Assembly: GCA_020629845.1 (NCBI GenBank)
Contig: JAHDCQ010000011.1
Span: 1-41,684 of the forward strand
DNA length: 41,684 nucleotides
Source: Saprospiraceae bacterium
GTDB lineage: Bacteria > Bacteroidota > Bacteroidia > Chitinophagales > Saprospiraceae
Reading direction: 5' to 3'
This document shows, in pieces, positions 33,479 to 41,635 of the stretch (the stretch's first letter is position 1; each line of letters starts with the position of its first letter). A program made the position numbers and the translations under genes. The notes under the pieces are model-generated. The model was not told the origin of the DNA and did no database searches. It worked only from the letters and a program-made list of their open reading frames with translations.

Positions 33479-34063
33479 ATGCTTATGAAAGCAAGAGTAG
33501 TGCAACTGCTAACGCGCGCATTCCTACAGAATCCGCGTATGCAGTCTTTTGTGCGTGGGGGTAAGCCTACGTTCAGGAAAGTTCGTCCCATCATGGAATA
33601 TGCCTATGGTATCGCGCATCGTTTAGGTGGCGTTTTTTGGGCAAAAAATGAAAAAACCGTTGTGCTTTATTATCAAAAAAGTCGCTTTTCGCAATCGTGG
33701 AGCGATATGCTCAATTACTTAAAAATTGTGCTGCATTGTGTTGGTTTGCGGCGCGTTCCATCTCTTTATCAACGCGAACGCCTTATCAAACAAATGCGCG
33801 CATCAGATAGCGATTACTTATATGTTTGGTTTTTGGCACAAGACCGTAACTACCACAAAATAGATGGCTTGATAGAGGTCAATAAGCACCTCATTCAGCG
33901 AGCAAAGGAACTACAACTCCCTATACTAATTGAAACGACAGATAAGCGTAACTTGAGCATCTACAAGCGGGTAGGTTTCAAAATATATAATACTTGGCAC
34001 GATCAAAAGCACAAGCTCACGGTCTGGTATATGCGACGTGATGCGGATTTGGGAATCGCTTGA
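33479..34063 (+). CDS. GNAT-like acetyltransferase
   Basis: A 194-residue soluble protein. The C-terminal half has the late GNAT elements: LIQRAKELQLPILIETTDKR, where the strand-helix turn normally binds acetyl-CoA, then NLSIYKRVGFKIYNTW, the conserved 'N..ly.k.GF' motif. The first half is basic and helical, and I do not see a clear R-x-x-G-x-G/A loop, so this may be a degenerate or divergent member. The substrate is unknown. Start: ATG 33479 (MLMKAR) or the in-frame ATG at 33485; the second is equally likely. It is preceded by a good -7 box and followed by a palindromic spacer. Confidence 0.75.
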   Translation: MLMKARVVQLLTRAFLQNPRMQSFVRGGKPTFRKVRPIMEYAYGIAHRLGGVFWAKNEKTVVLYYQKSRFSQSWSDMLNYLKIVLHCVGLRRVPSLYQRERLIKQMRASDSDYLYVWFLAQDRNYHKIDGLIEVNKHLIQRAKELQLPILIETTDKRNLSIYKRVGFKIYNTWHDQKHKLTVWYMRRDADLGIA

Positions 34064-34078
34064 GTTACTTTATCTTTG
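34049..34078 (+). promoter_or_regulatory. textbook Bacteroidota promoter inside the 3' end of the GNAT-like gene
   Basis: TTG (34049-34051), exactly 19 bases, then TATCTTTG (34071-34078), a full match to the TTG-N19-TAnnTTTG consensus. It would start transcription at about 34084, in the left arm of the palindrome that precedes the VOC gene. Confidence 0.65.
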
Positions 34079-34237
34079 TTACTACTCGGGTATAGGGTAT
34101 TTGGTACGCCAAAGGCGCATAAATAGAGCGTAGAGGGATTTAGCTGTCTATTTTTCTTAAAAATAGTGCTACTTCTAGCAAATTTATCGAAAAAAGTCCC
34201 TCTACCCTCTACTTTTTACCCTCTACCGAGTAGTAAC
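34078..34237. repeat. 160-bp nested palindrome in the VOC gene leader
   Basis: The outer arms GTTACTACTCGG (34078-34089) and CCGAGTAGTAAC (34226-34237) are perfect. Nested inside are TAGAGGGA (34131-34138)/TCCCTCTA (34197-34204) and CTATTTTT/AAAAATAG (34148-34166). The sequence between promoter 34049-34078 and the VOC start is thus one large foldable leader. Confidence 0.7.
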
Positions 34238-34257
34238 TTATCTTTACTTACAAAAAC

Positions 34258-34632
34258 ATGAAAGCACCTTCGAAGTTCTCGCACATTGTTCCAGTACTTC
34301 CATCCGAAGATATTGCACGGGATGTAGCTTGGTATGGAAAGTATACAGGTTTCAAAGCGGTATTTGCGGATAGCATGTACGCAGTATTGTGCAGAGATGA
34401 CATTTATATGCACTTGCAATGGCATGCCGACACAGCAGATGACCCATTGCTAGGAGGCTCCGTTATACGTATAGCGATAGATGATATTGAGTCAATTTTA
34501 GAAGAATTTATCGAACGTGGTACGGTGAAACGTGAAAAACTGCGGCGCAACACCGCTTGGAATACCCATGAGTTTGGATTCTATGATTTGAATAAAAATG
34601 CCATTTTCATCACGCAAGATTTGGATGCCTAA
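34258..34632 (+). CDS. VOC (glyoxalase/bleomycin-resistance-like) family protein
   Basis: A 124-residue protein with a single vicinal-oxygen-chelate module: HIVPVLPSEDIARDVAWYGK, then TGFKAVFADSMYAVLCRDDI, YMHLQW, and the second half GSVIRIAIDDIESILEEFIE, EFGFYDLNKNAIFITQ. This bipartite beta-alpha-beta pattern is characteristic. The metal-ligand positions are not all occupied by His/Glu/Gln, so it could be a binding protein of the bleomycin-resistance type rather than an enzyme. The preceding 190 bases form a nested palindrome. It is convergent with the DUF3109 gene, with a shared hairpin over the two 3' ends. Confidence 0.88.
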   Translation: MKAPSKFSHIVPVLPSEDIARDVAWYGKYTGFKAVFADSMYAVLCRDDIYMHLQWHADTADDPLLGGSVIRIAIDDIESILEEFIERGTVKREKLRRNTAWNTHEFGFYDLNKNAIFITQDLDA

Positions 34633-34659
34633 GAAGCTGTTTTAAAACAGTTTCTTAGG
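34628..34659. terminator. hairpin overlapping both 3' ends
   Basis: CCTAAGAAGCTGTTTT faces AAAACAGTTTCTTAGG with a single G-U pair. It covers the stop codon of the VOC gene and the last codons of the convergent DUF3109 gene and is followed by TTTT on the plus strand. Confidence 0.65.
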
Positions 34660-35233
34660 GTTTTAGATGCTGTGCTGCGGCATCCAATTCTTCATAGAAA
34701 GCTGCACCATATTTTCGGACAATAGCCTCTTTTAAAAATTTATAGACAGGCAATTGATGTTGCTTTCCTAAATCACAAGCCGCCGAACAAATCTCCCAGC
34801 GGTCATAGTTGAGCGCTTCAAAATTAGTGCTTTCATTTCGGCTCACTCGAATAGGATACAAATGGCAAGAAATCGGTTTATAAAAATCCGTCGCACCTGC
34901 ACGATAGGCTTGTTCGATACCACATTTGGCTATGCCATTGGCATCATAGGTCATAAATACACATGCACCATTGGGCATGAGCGTAGTACCATACTCTTTA
35001 GCATCTTTATAAAAAGCATATAAGCCAATTTCCTCTATCTCCCGAATAGCTTCAGGCTTTAGAAAAGGTTTTACATCTTCATAAATAGCTACCAATGTTT
35101 GCAACTCTTCGCGCTCTAGTGGCGCACCAAAATCACCTTCCCAACAACAGGCTCCTTTGCATGCACTTAAGTTGCATAAAAACTGTTCTTCAACCACATC
35201 TAGGCTAACAAATGTATCTTGAATAATAAGCAT
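34655..35233 (-). CDS. DUF3109 family Cys-rich protein
   Basis: A 192-residue cytoplasmic protein. The N-terminal cluster C20-x4-C25-x3-C29-C30 (FLCNLSACKGACCWEGDFGA), with later Cys in GACVF, KCGIEQA, ISCHLYPIR and ICSAACDLG, matches the Bacteroidota DUF3109 family, related to YkgJ-type zinc or iron-sulfur cluster proteins. The function is not established; metal binding by the Cys set is the reasonable inference. It is well conserved and single-copy in most Bacteroidota, which suggests a housekeeping role. Length normal. Confidence 0.92.
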   Translation of the reverse strand: MLIIQDTFVSLDVVEEQFLCNLSACKGACCWEGDFGAPLEREELQTLVAIYEDVKPFLKPEAIREIEEIGLYAFYKDAKEYGTTLMPNGACVFMTYDANGIAKCGIEQAYRAGATDFYKPISCHLYPIRVSRNESTNFEALNYDRWEICSAACDLGKQHQLPVYKFLKEAIVRKYGAAFYEELDAAAQHLKP

Positions 35234-35384
35234 TAGACAATTTTTGAATCAAAAATAAGCAGAAATGTTAAATATTTGCTGATAATCTACTCAAACTTAA
35301 CGTTCGTAATTTTCTTAACCATTTTCGTTAAGGTATAATGTACTTTAGCACCAACTTTTGGCGACTTGTCCATTTTTTCTGCTG

Positions 35385-35550
35385 TTAGGGAGCAAGAAAG
35401 AAATAAGCTACCCATTATGACGCAGTAATTTTTTATCCTAAAAGTGCTTCAAAAATTAAGCATAGCTGGGCTACGGTTCATTTTTTAAGTGCTTTTAGGG
35501 CAAAAAAGAACAACTCAGAGTGGGTAGATTATTTTTTGCTTGCTCCCTTA
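35385..35550. repeat. palindromic element A
   Basis: The outer arms TTAGGGAGCAAG (35385-35396) and CTTGCTCCCTTA (35539-35550) are nearly perfect. Nested CTACCCA/TGGGTAG (35408-35414, 35521-35527) and a 13-bp stem, CCTAAAAGTGCTT (35437-35449) with AAGTGCTTTTAGG (35487-35499), follow. The stem uses two G-U pairs, so pairing is kept only as RNA. The apex CATAGCTGGGCTACGG resembles that of element B. Confidence 0.75.
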
Positions 35551-35726
35551 AGTACTTCGTGGTATTTATTTTGGTGAAATTTGGAAGTAAGATTTTTTTC
35601 GATAGTTTTCTTTAAAAAATTAGTGCATAGCCGTGCTACGGACTTATTTTTTAAAGGAAAATAGCGGAAAAAGATACTTTCAAAGTACAGAAATAAATAC
35701 CATGAAGCACTTAAGGAACGCTAAAC
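35550..35726. repeat. palindromic element B with GGAACGCTAAAC tip
   Basis: The arms 35550-35571 and 35691-35712 differ at two of 22 positions, both giving G-U pairs. The nested core TTAAAAAATTAGTGCATAGC … GCTACGGACTTATTTTTTAA matches the core of element A. The tip AAGGAACGCTAAAC (35713-35726) is the same as the ends of the 13595-13760 element. Confidence 0.75.
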
Positions 35727-35852
35727 TATAATACATTGTAAATAAATCACCCAACTCTTCTATTTTTTTTATATCTTTAAATTGCCTTTAATCCCACGTA
35801 TATGTTAAGCTGCTACATTGAGGCGTGTATAATTTACTAAAACTAAAAACAC

Positions 35853-37289
35853 ATGAATCACCGAACTATCTTCTTACGCACTATGCCCCTATTGCTAGCA
35901 ATCCTTCTTTTATCAAGCAATTTTCTATATGCACAAATTGCAATTAATGAAGACGGCTCTAATGCTGACCCTAGTGCCATGCTCGATGTACAAAGCAGCG
36001 ATAAAGGCATGCTGGTACCGCGTATGAGCAGCAATCAGCGCACTAATATCACAAATCCAGCTACAGGTCTACTAGTTTTTGATACTACTACGGGTAGTTT
36101 TTGGTTCCACGATGGCACTTGGCAGGAACTAGGCAGCAATGGAGGCAACGGAGGCGATGCACTCTGGGAAATGGACAATGGTAATATTATAAATACCGAC
36201 CTTACTACGGCTAGTGTCGGTATTGGTACTGACAATGTTCTTGCTAAGCTACATGTACTTGGTGAAGTAGACCAAAGAATAGCCCTACAAGTAGATGGCA
36301 ATCCTGATTTTTATGAAGTAGGCTTTGTAGGTCCGACTGCTATTCGAGGGAATAGTTTTAGTGCTCCACAGGGAGGATTTGAAGGAGGAGTAGGTGGCGA
36401 TTTTCGCGGAGGATTAATGGGCATGCAAGGTATAGGCACAAGCCTGTATGGAGTACGCGGAGAAAGTACAGATGCAGCAGGTGTGCATGGCTCTAGTACA
36501 AATTCGTATGGCGTATCTGGTACTGCCTCAAATGAAACGGCTGGAGTATATGGCTATGGCGATAATGCCTCTGTTGGGGTGAAGGGAGAAAGCCCTAGTA
36601 CAGGCGTATTCGGAAGTAGTACTGGATATATCGGAGTATTGGGAACTGCTGATGGAGGCAATGGTATTGGAGTCTATGGAAGGTCGCCTAGTGGTGTTGG
36701 AGTATTTGGTTACACAGCAAATCCTGCCTCTCATGCGGGTTATTTTGTTGGGAATGTAATGGCTAATGGCTATTTTATTCCTGAGCCTAATAACCCTTCT
36801 GCTAGACAAGGAGAAAGTACCCTCGCTAATGGCATGCAAATTATTGCTCAACTACGGCCCAAAAGTTATCGCTATAGTAATGGTCAATTTAGGGGAGTGG
36901 ATTTGCCAAAAGGTACACATTATGGTCTTATGGCGCAAGACTTAGAAACGGTGCTCCCCCAACTCGTACAGGAAAATTCCACAGTACTATACGACTGGGA
37001 GAAGTTCGATAGAGATACTGAAATGGCTAGAGCCCTTGAAGAACCGACACCTAATGAACCCGACGTGCTACAAACCATCACCTATCAGGCAATAAACTAT
37101 ACCGAACTCATTCCTATAGTAATAGCAGGTATTCAGGAACAGCAAACTAATTTGCAAGGACTCGAACAGCAAAATGCCGCTTTACAAACGGAGGTGAATA
37201 CGCTAAAGCAAGCCAATGAAGAATTGAAAGCGACGCTTCAAAGCCTAGCGCGAAGTGTGCAGCAATTGCAACAACAAAACAGCCAATAA
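35853..37289 (+). CDS. surface protein with S74 / tail-fibre-type intramolecular chaperone domain
   Basis: A 478-residue exported protein. The signal peptide ends FLYAQ. Residues 20-80 have the usual Bacteroidota start IAINEDGSNADPSAMLDVQS … GMLVPRM … GLLVFDTTTGSFWFHDGTW. The middle is Gly-rich with short beta-helix-like repeats (GVRGES…AGVHGSS…YGVSGTA…AGVYGYG…GVKGES…GVFGSS…IGVLGTA). The C-terminal part, AQLRPKSYRYSNGQFRGVDL … YGLMAQDLETVLPQLV … YTELIPIVIAGIQEQQT, is a peptidase S74 chaperone of endosialidase type, followed by a Gln-rich coiled coil. In phage fibres this domain trimerises and self-cleaves; here it likely trimerises a surface fibre. It is the first gene of a two-gene operon. 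Confidence 0.88.
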   Translation: MNHRTIFLRTMPLLLAILLLSSNFLYAQIAINEDGSNADPSAMLDVQSSDKGMLVPRMSSNQRTNITNPATGLLVFDTTTGSFWFHDGTWQELGSNGGNGGDALWEMDNGNIINTDLTTASVGIGTDNVLAKLHVLGEVDQRIALQVDGNPDFYEVGFVGPTAIRGNSFSAPQGGFEGGVGGDFRGGLMGMQGIGTSLYGVRGESTDAAGVHGSSTNSYGVSGTASNETAGVYGYGDNASVGVKGESPSTGVFGSSTGYIGVLGTADGGNGIGVYGRSPSGVGVFGYTANPASHAGYFVGNVMANGYFIPEPNNPSARQGESTLANGMQIIAQLRPKSYRYSNGQFRGVDLPKGTHYGLMAQDLETVLPQLVQENSTVLYDWEKFDRDTEMARALEEPTPNEPDVLQTITYQAINYTELIPIVIAGIQEQQTNLQGLEQQNAALQTEVNTLKQANEELKATLQSLARSVQQLQQQNSQ

Positions 37290-37292
37290 GTG

Positions 37293-38501
37293 ATGAAAAG
37301 ACATATACTATTTACCATAATCAGTTGGCTGCCCTTATTGTTATTTGCTCAAAATCATTTACTCATTGAAAATGGCACACAGACCCGCATGAGTGGTGGC
37401 TATTTAGTAATGACCAATGCAGATTTTGAGAATACAGGCGATTTTCAAAGCACGGCAGGTACAGCTATTGTGCGTGGTACAGCAGCCACTACAAATACTA
37501 ATATAGGAGGCATTGGAACGACGCAGTTTTCTAATTTTGAATTGGATAAAACAAGTGAAGATGCACAACTAAGTGGCGATATTGAAGTGACCTACAATAC
37601 CATAATGACGAGTGGCAATTTAGACTTAAATGGCTATACGCTCACCTTAGGTGAAGAAAGTAATGGCATTATTATGGGAGAGTCTGAAACTACGCGCATT
37701 TTCGGGCCGAATGGTGGCGAAATTATCAAAGAAGTCACCTTGAACAACCCTAGCAATCGCAATCCTGGGAATATGGGCTTGGTTTTTACAACTAGTAGCA
37801 GTTTGGGACTAACTACTATTCGCCGTAGTCATACGCATCCTGATGCCAGCAGTGGTAATATTATAGAACGATATTTTGATATTACCCCCACTAGTCCAGC
37901 TAATAATGTAAATTTCATTCTACATTATTTTGATGCCGAATTAAATAATTTATCAGAAAATCAATTGCTTTTTTGGCAAGATGCTGATTATACCACTTGG
38001 TCACGTGATAATATAGTCGCGCAGAATCCAGTTGATGATATCGCGCTTTGTCCAAATATTCCCGCACAAGGTATGATTACGCTTGGTTCGGATAAATTAT
38101 TCGTAGCTACTAAAGTAATGCTACCCTCTAACTACAATAGTGGTACTAATCTTATGGATGCCACCCTGCTGGCTATCGAATTGCTACCTGAAACGGAACC
38201 TTATACTGCTTTAGGCTATCCAAATTTACAGAATGCAGGCATCAGCACCACGTTGAGCATCTCAGGCACTACTGACGATATTGTAGATTGGGCTTTAGTA
38301 GAATTGCGCGACGCGAGCAACCCTAGCGACATTGTAGCCCTTCGAGCAGCCCTACTGAAAAGAGATGGCAATTTAGTAGATGTAGACGGGAAATCACCTG
38401 TGCCATTTGAAGGTGTGGAAGCGGGTAGTTATTATATCGCCGTCCGCCACCGCAATCATTTAGGCGTGATGTCAGCTACTCCCATTATGCTTTCCTATTG
38501 A
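37293..38501 (+). CDS. exported beta-rich protein, operon partner of the S74 protein
   Basis: A 402-residue exported protein starting three bases after the preceding stop (GTGATG; I choose ATG 37293). The signal peptide ends LFAQ. The mature protein is beta-rich, with a right-handed-helix look (NHLLIENGTQTRMSGGYLVM, FENTGDFQST, VRGTA, NFELDK, NLDLNGYTLTLG). A later portion, YIAVRHRNHLGVMSATPIML, is commonly seen at the end of Bacteroidota 'hemagglutinin-like' proteins. There is no recognisable sorting domain. The tight coupling to the S74 fibre gene suggests that the two form one surface structure. No enzymatic motif. Confidence 0.83.
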   Translation: MKRHILFTIISWLPLLLFAQNHLLIENGTQTRMSGGYLVMTNADFENTGDFQSTAGTAIVRGTAATTNTNIGGIGTTQFSNFELDKTSEDAQLSGDIEVTYNTIMTSGNLDLNGYTLTLGEESNGIIMGESETTRIFGPNGGEIIKEVTLNNPSNRNPGNMGLVFTTSSSLGLTTIRRSHTHPDASSGNIIERYFDITPTSPANNVNFILHYFDAELNNLSENQLLFWQDADYTTWSRDNIVAQNPVDDIALCPNIPAQGMITLGSDKLFVATKVMLPSNYNSGTNLMDATLLAIELLPETEPYTALGYPNLQNAGISTTLSISGTTDDIVDWALVELRDASNPSDIVALRAALLKRDGNLVDVDGKSPVPFEGVEAGSYYIAVRHRNHLGVMSATPIMLSY

Positions 38502-38518
38502 TTAAAATTTTCTAATAA

Positions 38519-38553
38519 GTCATGCACTAGTCCCTGCCCTACTAGTGCATGAC
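38519..38553. terminator. 13-bp perfect hairpin at the junction of the surface operon and the SGNH remnant
   Basis: GTCATGCACTAGT pairs with ACTAGTGCATGAC around a 9-base loop. The right arm supplies the last codons and stop of the minus-strand remnant at 38542. Confidence 0.65.
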
Positions 38554-38805
38554 CGCGTTCATTCCAATGATATTTTGAAAACCATTACTTTTGGTTGTTA
38601 AATTGACTTCATATATTGTTCCTGCTGCATCATACATGTTCCCATTAAACACATAGTTGCTTTTGGCTTTCCAGCCCAATTGAGCGTCTAACTTTGCGGT
38701 ATTGTAAGGTGGTGGTTTGGATAAAAGCTGTAAGCTACGTACGACTATTTCACCAACAAGAAAGAAAATACAAATTGGAATAAGTATGGAAAATATACGT
38801 TTCAT
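38542..38805 (-). pseudogene. N-terminal remnant of an SGNH/GDSL-hydrolase-like membrane protein
   Basis: An 87-residue frame: an N-terminal membrane helix (FSILIPICIFFLVGEIVVRS) and then the text LGWKAKSNYVFN … YEVNLTTKSNGFQ. This is the typical opening of Bacteroidota SGNH-hydrolase-like proteins (LGW.. and T.s.GfR), which are normally 300-400 residues and carry GDSxT after this point. Here it ends a few residues later in the arm of a hairpin, so the catalytic part is missing. A truncated leftover is most likely; a functional small membrane protein cannot be excluded. Confidence 0.6.
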
Positions 38806-38943
38806 AGGTGATAAATATTAGAAATTTGGTTATGTATTTGTTAAGAACTAAACGTCCAAATGCCTAACGCTTCAAGTACGAATTTTAACTTCATTTTAAT
38901 GCCATATTTGTGTCGAAAAACACAGGACTATAGCAAAACATAG

Positions 38944-38951
38944 TACTTTTG
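38944..38951 (+). promoter_or_regulatory. -7 promoter box of the TonB-dependent receptor
   Basis: TACTTTTG is a perfect TAnnTTTG match, 20 bases before the ATG at 38972. No TTG is seen at the ideal distance. The leader would be very short, about 10-15 nt. Confidence 0.55.
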
Positions 38952-38971
38952 CCGCCTAAATGTTGATTTAT

Positions 38972-41500
38972 ATGAAGCACCTGATGTTGCTGTTATTGCT
39001 TTGGAACACCTATACACTCTCCGCTACTACTATAGAAATTAAAATTACAGATGAAAATCGCCAAGCACTCATCGGTGTGGCTGTATTTAGTGATGACTAT
39101 AGTTTCTCAACTGTTTCGGATACGGAAGGCATGATTCAAATCAAGGATGTGGAAGATGCGACTGTGCTCAACTTCCAATATGTAGGTTATCAGACCGAAC
39201 GTTTATCCATTGAACAGCTTAAAGACATCAGCGAGTTACAACTACAAGCAAGCACGAGTGAATTAGATGCCGTCGTCGTCATTGGGCGGCGCGACGATAA
39301 AGCCACCGAAATTCCTTACCAAATCGAAACGGTGGGACAAAAAGCAATCGCCCGCACCAATGCTCAAACCTCTGCCGATGCTCTCCGCGACCACGCCAAT
39401 GTGTTTGTACAAAAAAGTCAAATGGGCGGTGGTAGCCCAATTATTCGTGGTTTTGAAGCCAATCGGGTGCTACTAGTAGTAGATGGAGTACGGATGAATA
39501 ATGCCATTTATAGAAGTGGACACTTACAAAATGCCATCACTGTCAGCCCCACAATCTTGGAACGCTTGGAAGTGATATACGGGCCAGGTTCTTTGACTTA
39601 TGGTAGCGACGCGCTTGGTGGTGTGGTGCATTTTCGTACGCGTACGCCAAAGTTGGCATATAGTGATACTGCCCTCCGCGAACTGAATGTGGGCGGCCGC
39701 TATGCAACCGCCAATGGCGAACGCAGCTTCAATATTGATTATAATTTTGGACGTAAAAAATGGGCTTCGCTAACGAGTATTAATGTCTCTGACTTCGGGG
39801 ATTTACGTGCGGGTGCAAATCGGAAAGACAACAATAGCACCTTTGGACTGCGCCCATATTATGTAGCATCTGATTTTAGTAAAGAAGAAAATTTTGATAA
39901 TATTCTCGAAAATGAAGACCCCAATGTACAATTAGGGACGGGCTATCGGCAAGTAGATGTCTTGCAGAAATATCGCATTCAACCGAATGATGATTGGTAT
40001 CTGTTAGCTAACTTTCAATACTCCAATTCCACCGATGTGCCGCGCTACGACCAACTATCAGAACTAGGCTCTAGCGACCCCACCGACCTGCGATTTGCGG
40101 AATGGTACTATGGCCCACAAGAGCGCGTACTAGGCTCGGTACAAGCCCGCCTGCTATCGCCTACTAGCTACTACGATAGAGCGAGCTTTATAGGAGCATA
40201 CCAGAAAGTAGCAGAGGATAGATACACGCGCAGGCTTGGCAGAACGGCACGCACATTTAATCTAGAAGATGTTTCTGTCTTTTCTTTTACTGCCGATTTG
40301 GATAAATACCTCACACCCGATGCACGTAATGTTTTGTCCTATGGCGTGGAGGCAAATTACAATGATGTACAATCGGAAGCAGGCGAAGAACATGTTTTTA
40401 CCAATGCTATTACCCGCAACGAACCCACGCGCTATCCGAGTGCTGGCAGCCAAATGACTACTCTTGCCGCTTATGCCAGTTATCAATGGAAAAGCCGCGA
40501 TTCGATAGTACAACTCCAAGCAGGTTTGCGGCATACCTTCATCAATACCTACTCGCTTTTTGGTGCGGATGACCCGATACAATGGTCGCCAACTTACTTC
40601 ACCGATGGCGTTCGCAATCGCGATGATAACTTTACTTGGGGACTCGGACTTACAGCCAATACGCCTTCGGGTTGGCAAGTGCGTAGTTCGGTTTCTACGG
40701 CTTTCCGCGCACCAAATTTGGATGATTTTTCTAAAATTCGCGCCAAAAGTGGCTTTGTTACCATCCCAAATCCTGAATTAACATCCGAGCGTTCGATTAA
40801 TGGCGAATTGACCCTCGGAAAACTTACCAAACTCCATGATACCCGCCTACAAGTCAGCACAACGGGCTTCTACACTTTTCTTTGGGATGCTATCGCCCGT
40901 ACCGATTTCGCGCTACCTGATGGGACATTCACCCTCATTCTCGATGATGAAGCCTTACTAACGCAAGCCAACATCAATGCAGAAACCGCTTTTGTGTACG
41001 GTTTTTCGGCTAATGTACGCGCTGATTTTCAACAATACTGGACACTAAAAGCAGGCATCAATTGGACCTACGGTCGCCAATCCTTCACTACCGAAACCGA
41101 AACACTGGAAGTGCCACTCGCACACATTCCACCGCTTTATGGCAATGCCAGTTTGGTCTATGCTAAAGATAGACTGACCCTAGAAGCTGCCCTGCGCTAC
41201 AATGGCGCGAAAGCGATAGAAGACTACGCAATTCGTGCCATAGATGGTGAAACCTTTCTCCGCGATGGCACCTCCGACAATCTAGAACTTACCGAACTCT
41301 GTGCAGACGGTACTTACTGTATAGGTACACCTAGTTGGACAAGCCTCAACCTCTATAGCGTCTATCAAGTGAATGAACGCATGCGGCTTAATCTTGCCAT
41401 TGAGAATCTTTTTGATGTGCATTATCGCCCCTTTGCTTCGGGGGTGAGTGCGGCAGGGCTTAATGTGGTACTGGGCGTACGGGTTGGTTTGTTTGAGTAA
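38972..41500 (+). CDS. TonB-dependent outer-membrane receptor, heme/hemoglobin-receptor type
   Basis: An 842-residue receptor. I start it at MKHLMLLLLLW (38972), the first residue of the signal peptide. Residues about 20-90 are a carboxypeptidase-regulatory-like domain (GVAVFSDDYSFSTVSDTEGM … LNFQYVGYQTERL), then a TonB-box-like ELDAVVVIGRR. The plug (about 110-225) contains GGGSPIIRGFEANRVLLVVD, MNNAIYRSGHLQN, and ERLEVIYGPGSLTYGSDALG. A 22-strand barrel extends to the end (NLFDVHYRPFASGVSAAGLN). The plug text is that of the HmuR/hemoglobin receptor family, so heme or another iron source is the likely ligand, though no conserved heme-binding His could be assigned. Transport is energised by TonB-ExbBD encoded elsewhere. 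Confidence 0.93.
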   Translation: MKHLMLLLLLWNTYTLSATTIEIKITDENRQALIGVAVFSDDYSFSTVSDTEGMIQIKDVEDATVLNFQYVGYQTERLSIEQLKDISELQLQASTSELDAVVVIGRRDDKATEIPYQIETVGQKAIARTNAQTSADALRDHANVFVQKSQMGGGSPIIRGFEANRVLLVVDGVRMNNAIYRSGHLQNAITVSPTILERLEVIYGPGSLTYGSDALGGVVHFRTRTPKLAYSDTALRELNVGGRYATANGERSFNIDYNFGRKKWASLTSINVSDFGDLRAGANRKDNNSTFGLRPYYVASDFSKEENFDNILENEDPNVQLGTGYRQVDVLQKYRIQPNDDWYLLANFQYSNSTDVPRYDQLSELGSSDPTDLRFAEWYYGPQERVLGSVQARLLSPTSYYDRASFIGAYQKVAEDRYTRRLGRTARTFNLEDVSVFSFTADLDKYLTPDARNVLSYGVEANYNDVQSEAGEEHVFTNAITRNEPTRYPSAGSQMTTLAAYASYQWKSRDSIVQLQAGLRHTFINTYSLFGADDPIQWSPTYFTDGVRNRDDNFTWGLGLTANTPSGWQVRSSVSTAFRAPNLDDFSKIRAKSGFVTIPNPELTSERSINGELTLGKLTKLHDTRLQVSTTGFYTFLWDAIARTDFALPDGTFTLILDDEALLTQANINAETAFVYGFSANVRADFQQYWTLKAGINWTYGRQSFTTETETLEVPLAHIPPLYGNASLVYAKDRLTLEAALRYNGAKAIEDYAIRAIDGETFLRDGTSDNLELTELCADGTYCIGTPSWTSLNLYSVYQVNERMRLNLAIENLFDVHYRPFASGVSAAGLNVVLGVRVGLFE

Positions 41501-41508
41501 AATAGCTT

Positions 41509-41635
41509 GGCTTGAATTTCTATTCAAGCCGTAATGTGAACTCGAAACTCTGTTTCGTCCCACAAGTTTATAGCAAAAGCGACACTCGAAACGGAGTTTC
41601 GATAACACATTACGGGCTGAATAGAAATTCAGCCC
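41509..41635. repeat. 127-bp palindromic element made of four small hairpins
   Basis: The outer hairpins GGCTTGAAT-ttct-ATTCAAGCC (41509-41530) and GGGCTGAAT-agaa-ATTCAGCCC (41614-41635) are themselves inverted copies. Next inwards are GTAATGTG/CACATTAC (41531-41538, 41606-41613) and two further hairpins, CGAAAC-tct-GTTTCG (41543-41557) and CGAAAC-gga-GTTTCG (41587-41601). It begins nine bases after the receptor stop codon. Confidence 0.8.

Larger units (their letters stand above)
35234..35852. other. 619-bp intergenic region filled by two nested palindromes
   Basis: From 35385 to 35726 it is occupied by a tandem pair of palindromic elements. A degenerate AACGTTCG tip may lie at about 35298. 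The weak -7 box TATCTTTA (35772-35779) is the best promoter for the surface-protein operon. No ORF. Confidence 0.7.

Noticed and set aside
35385-35726. A CRISPR array or clustered direct repeats
   Set aside because: The repeats are inverted arms of two palindromes, not evenly spaced direct repeats with unique spacers.
35853-38501. A prophage tail-fibre module, because of the S74 chaperone domain
   Set aside because: No other phage gene is nearby. The protein has a bacterial signal peptide and the usual Bacteroidota surface-protein start, and S74-type domains are common in non-phage proteins of this phylum.
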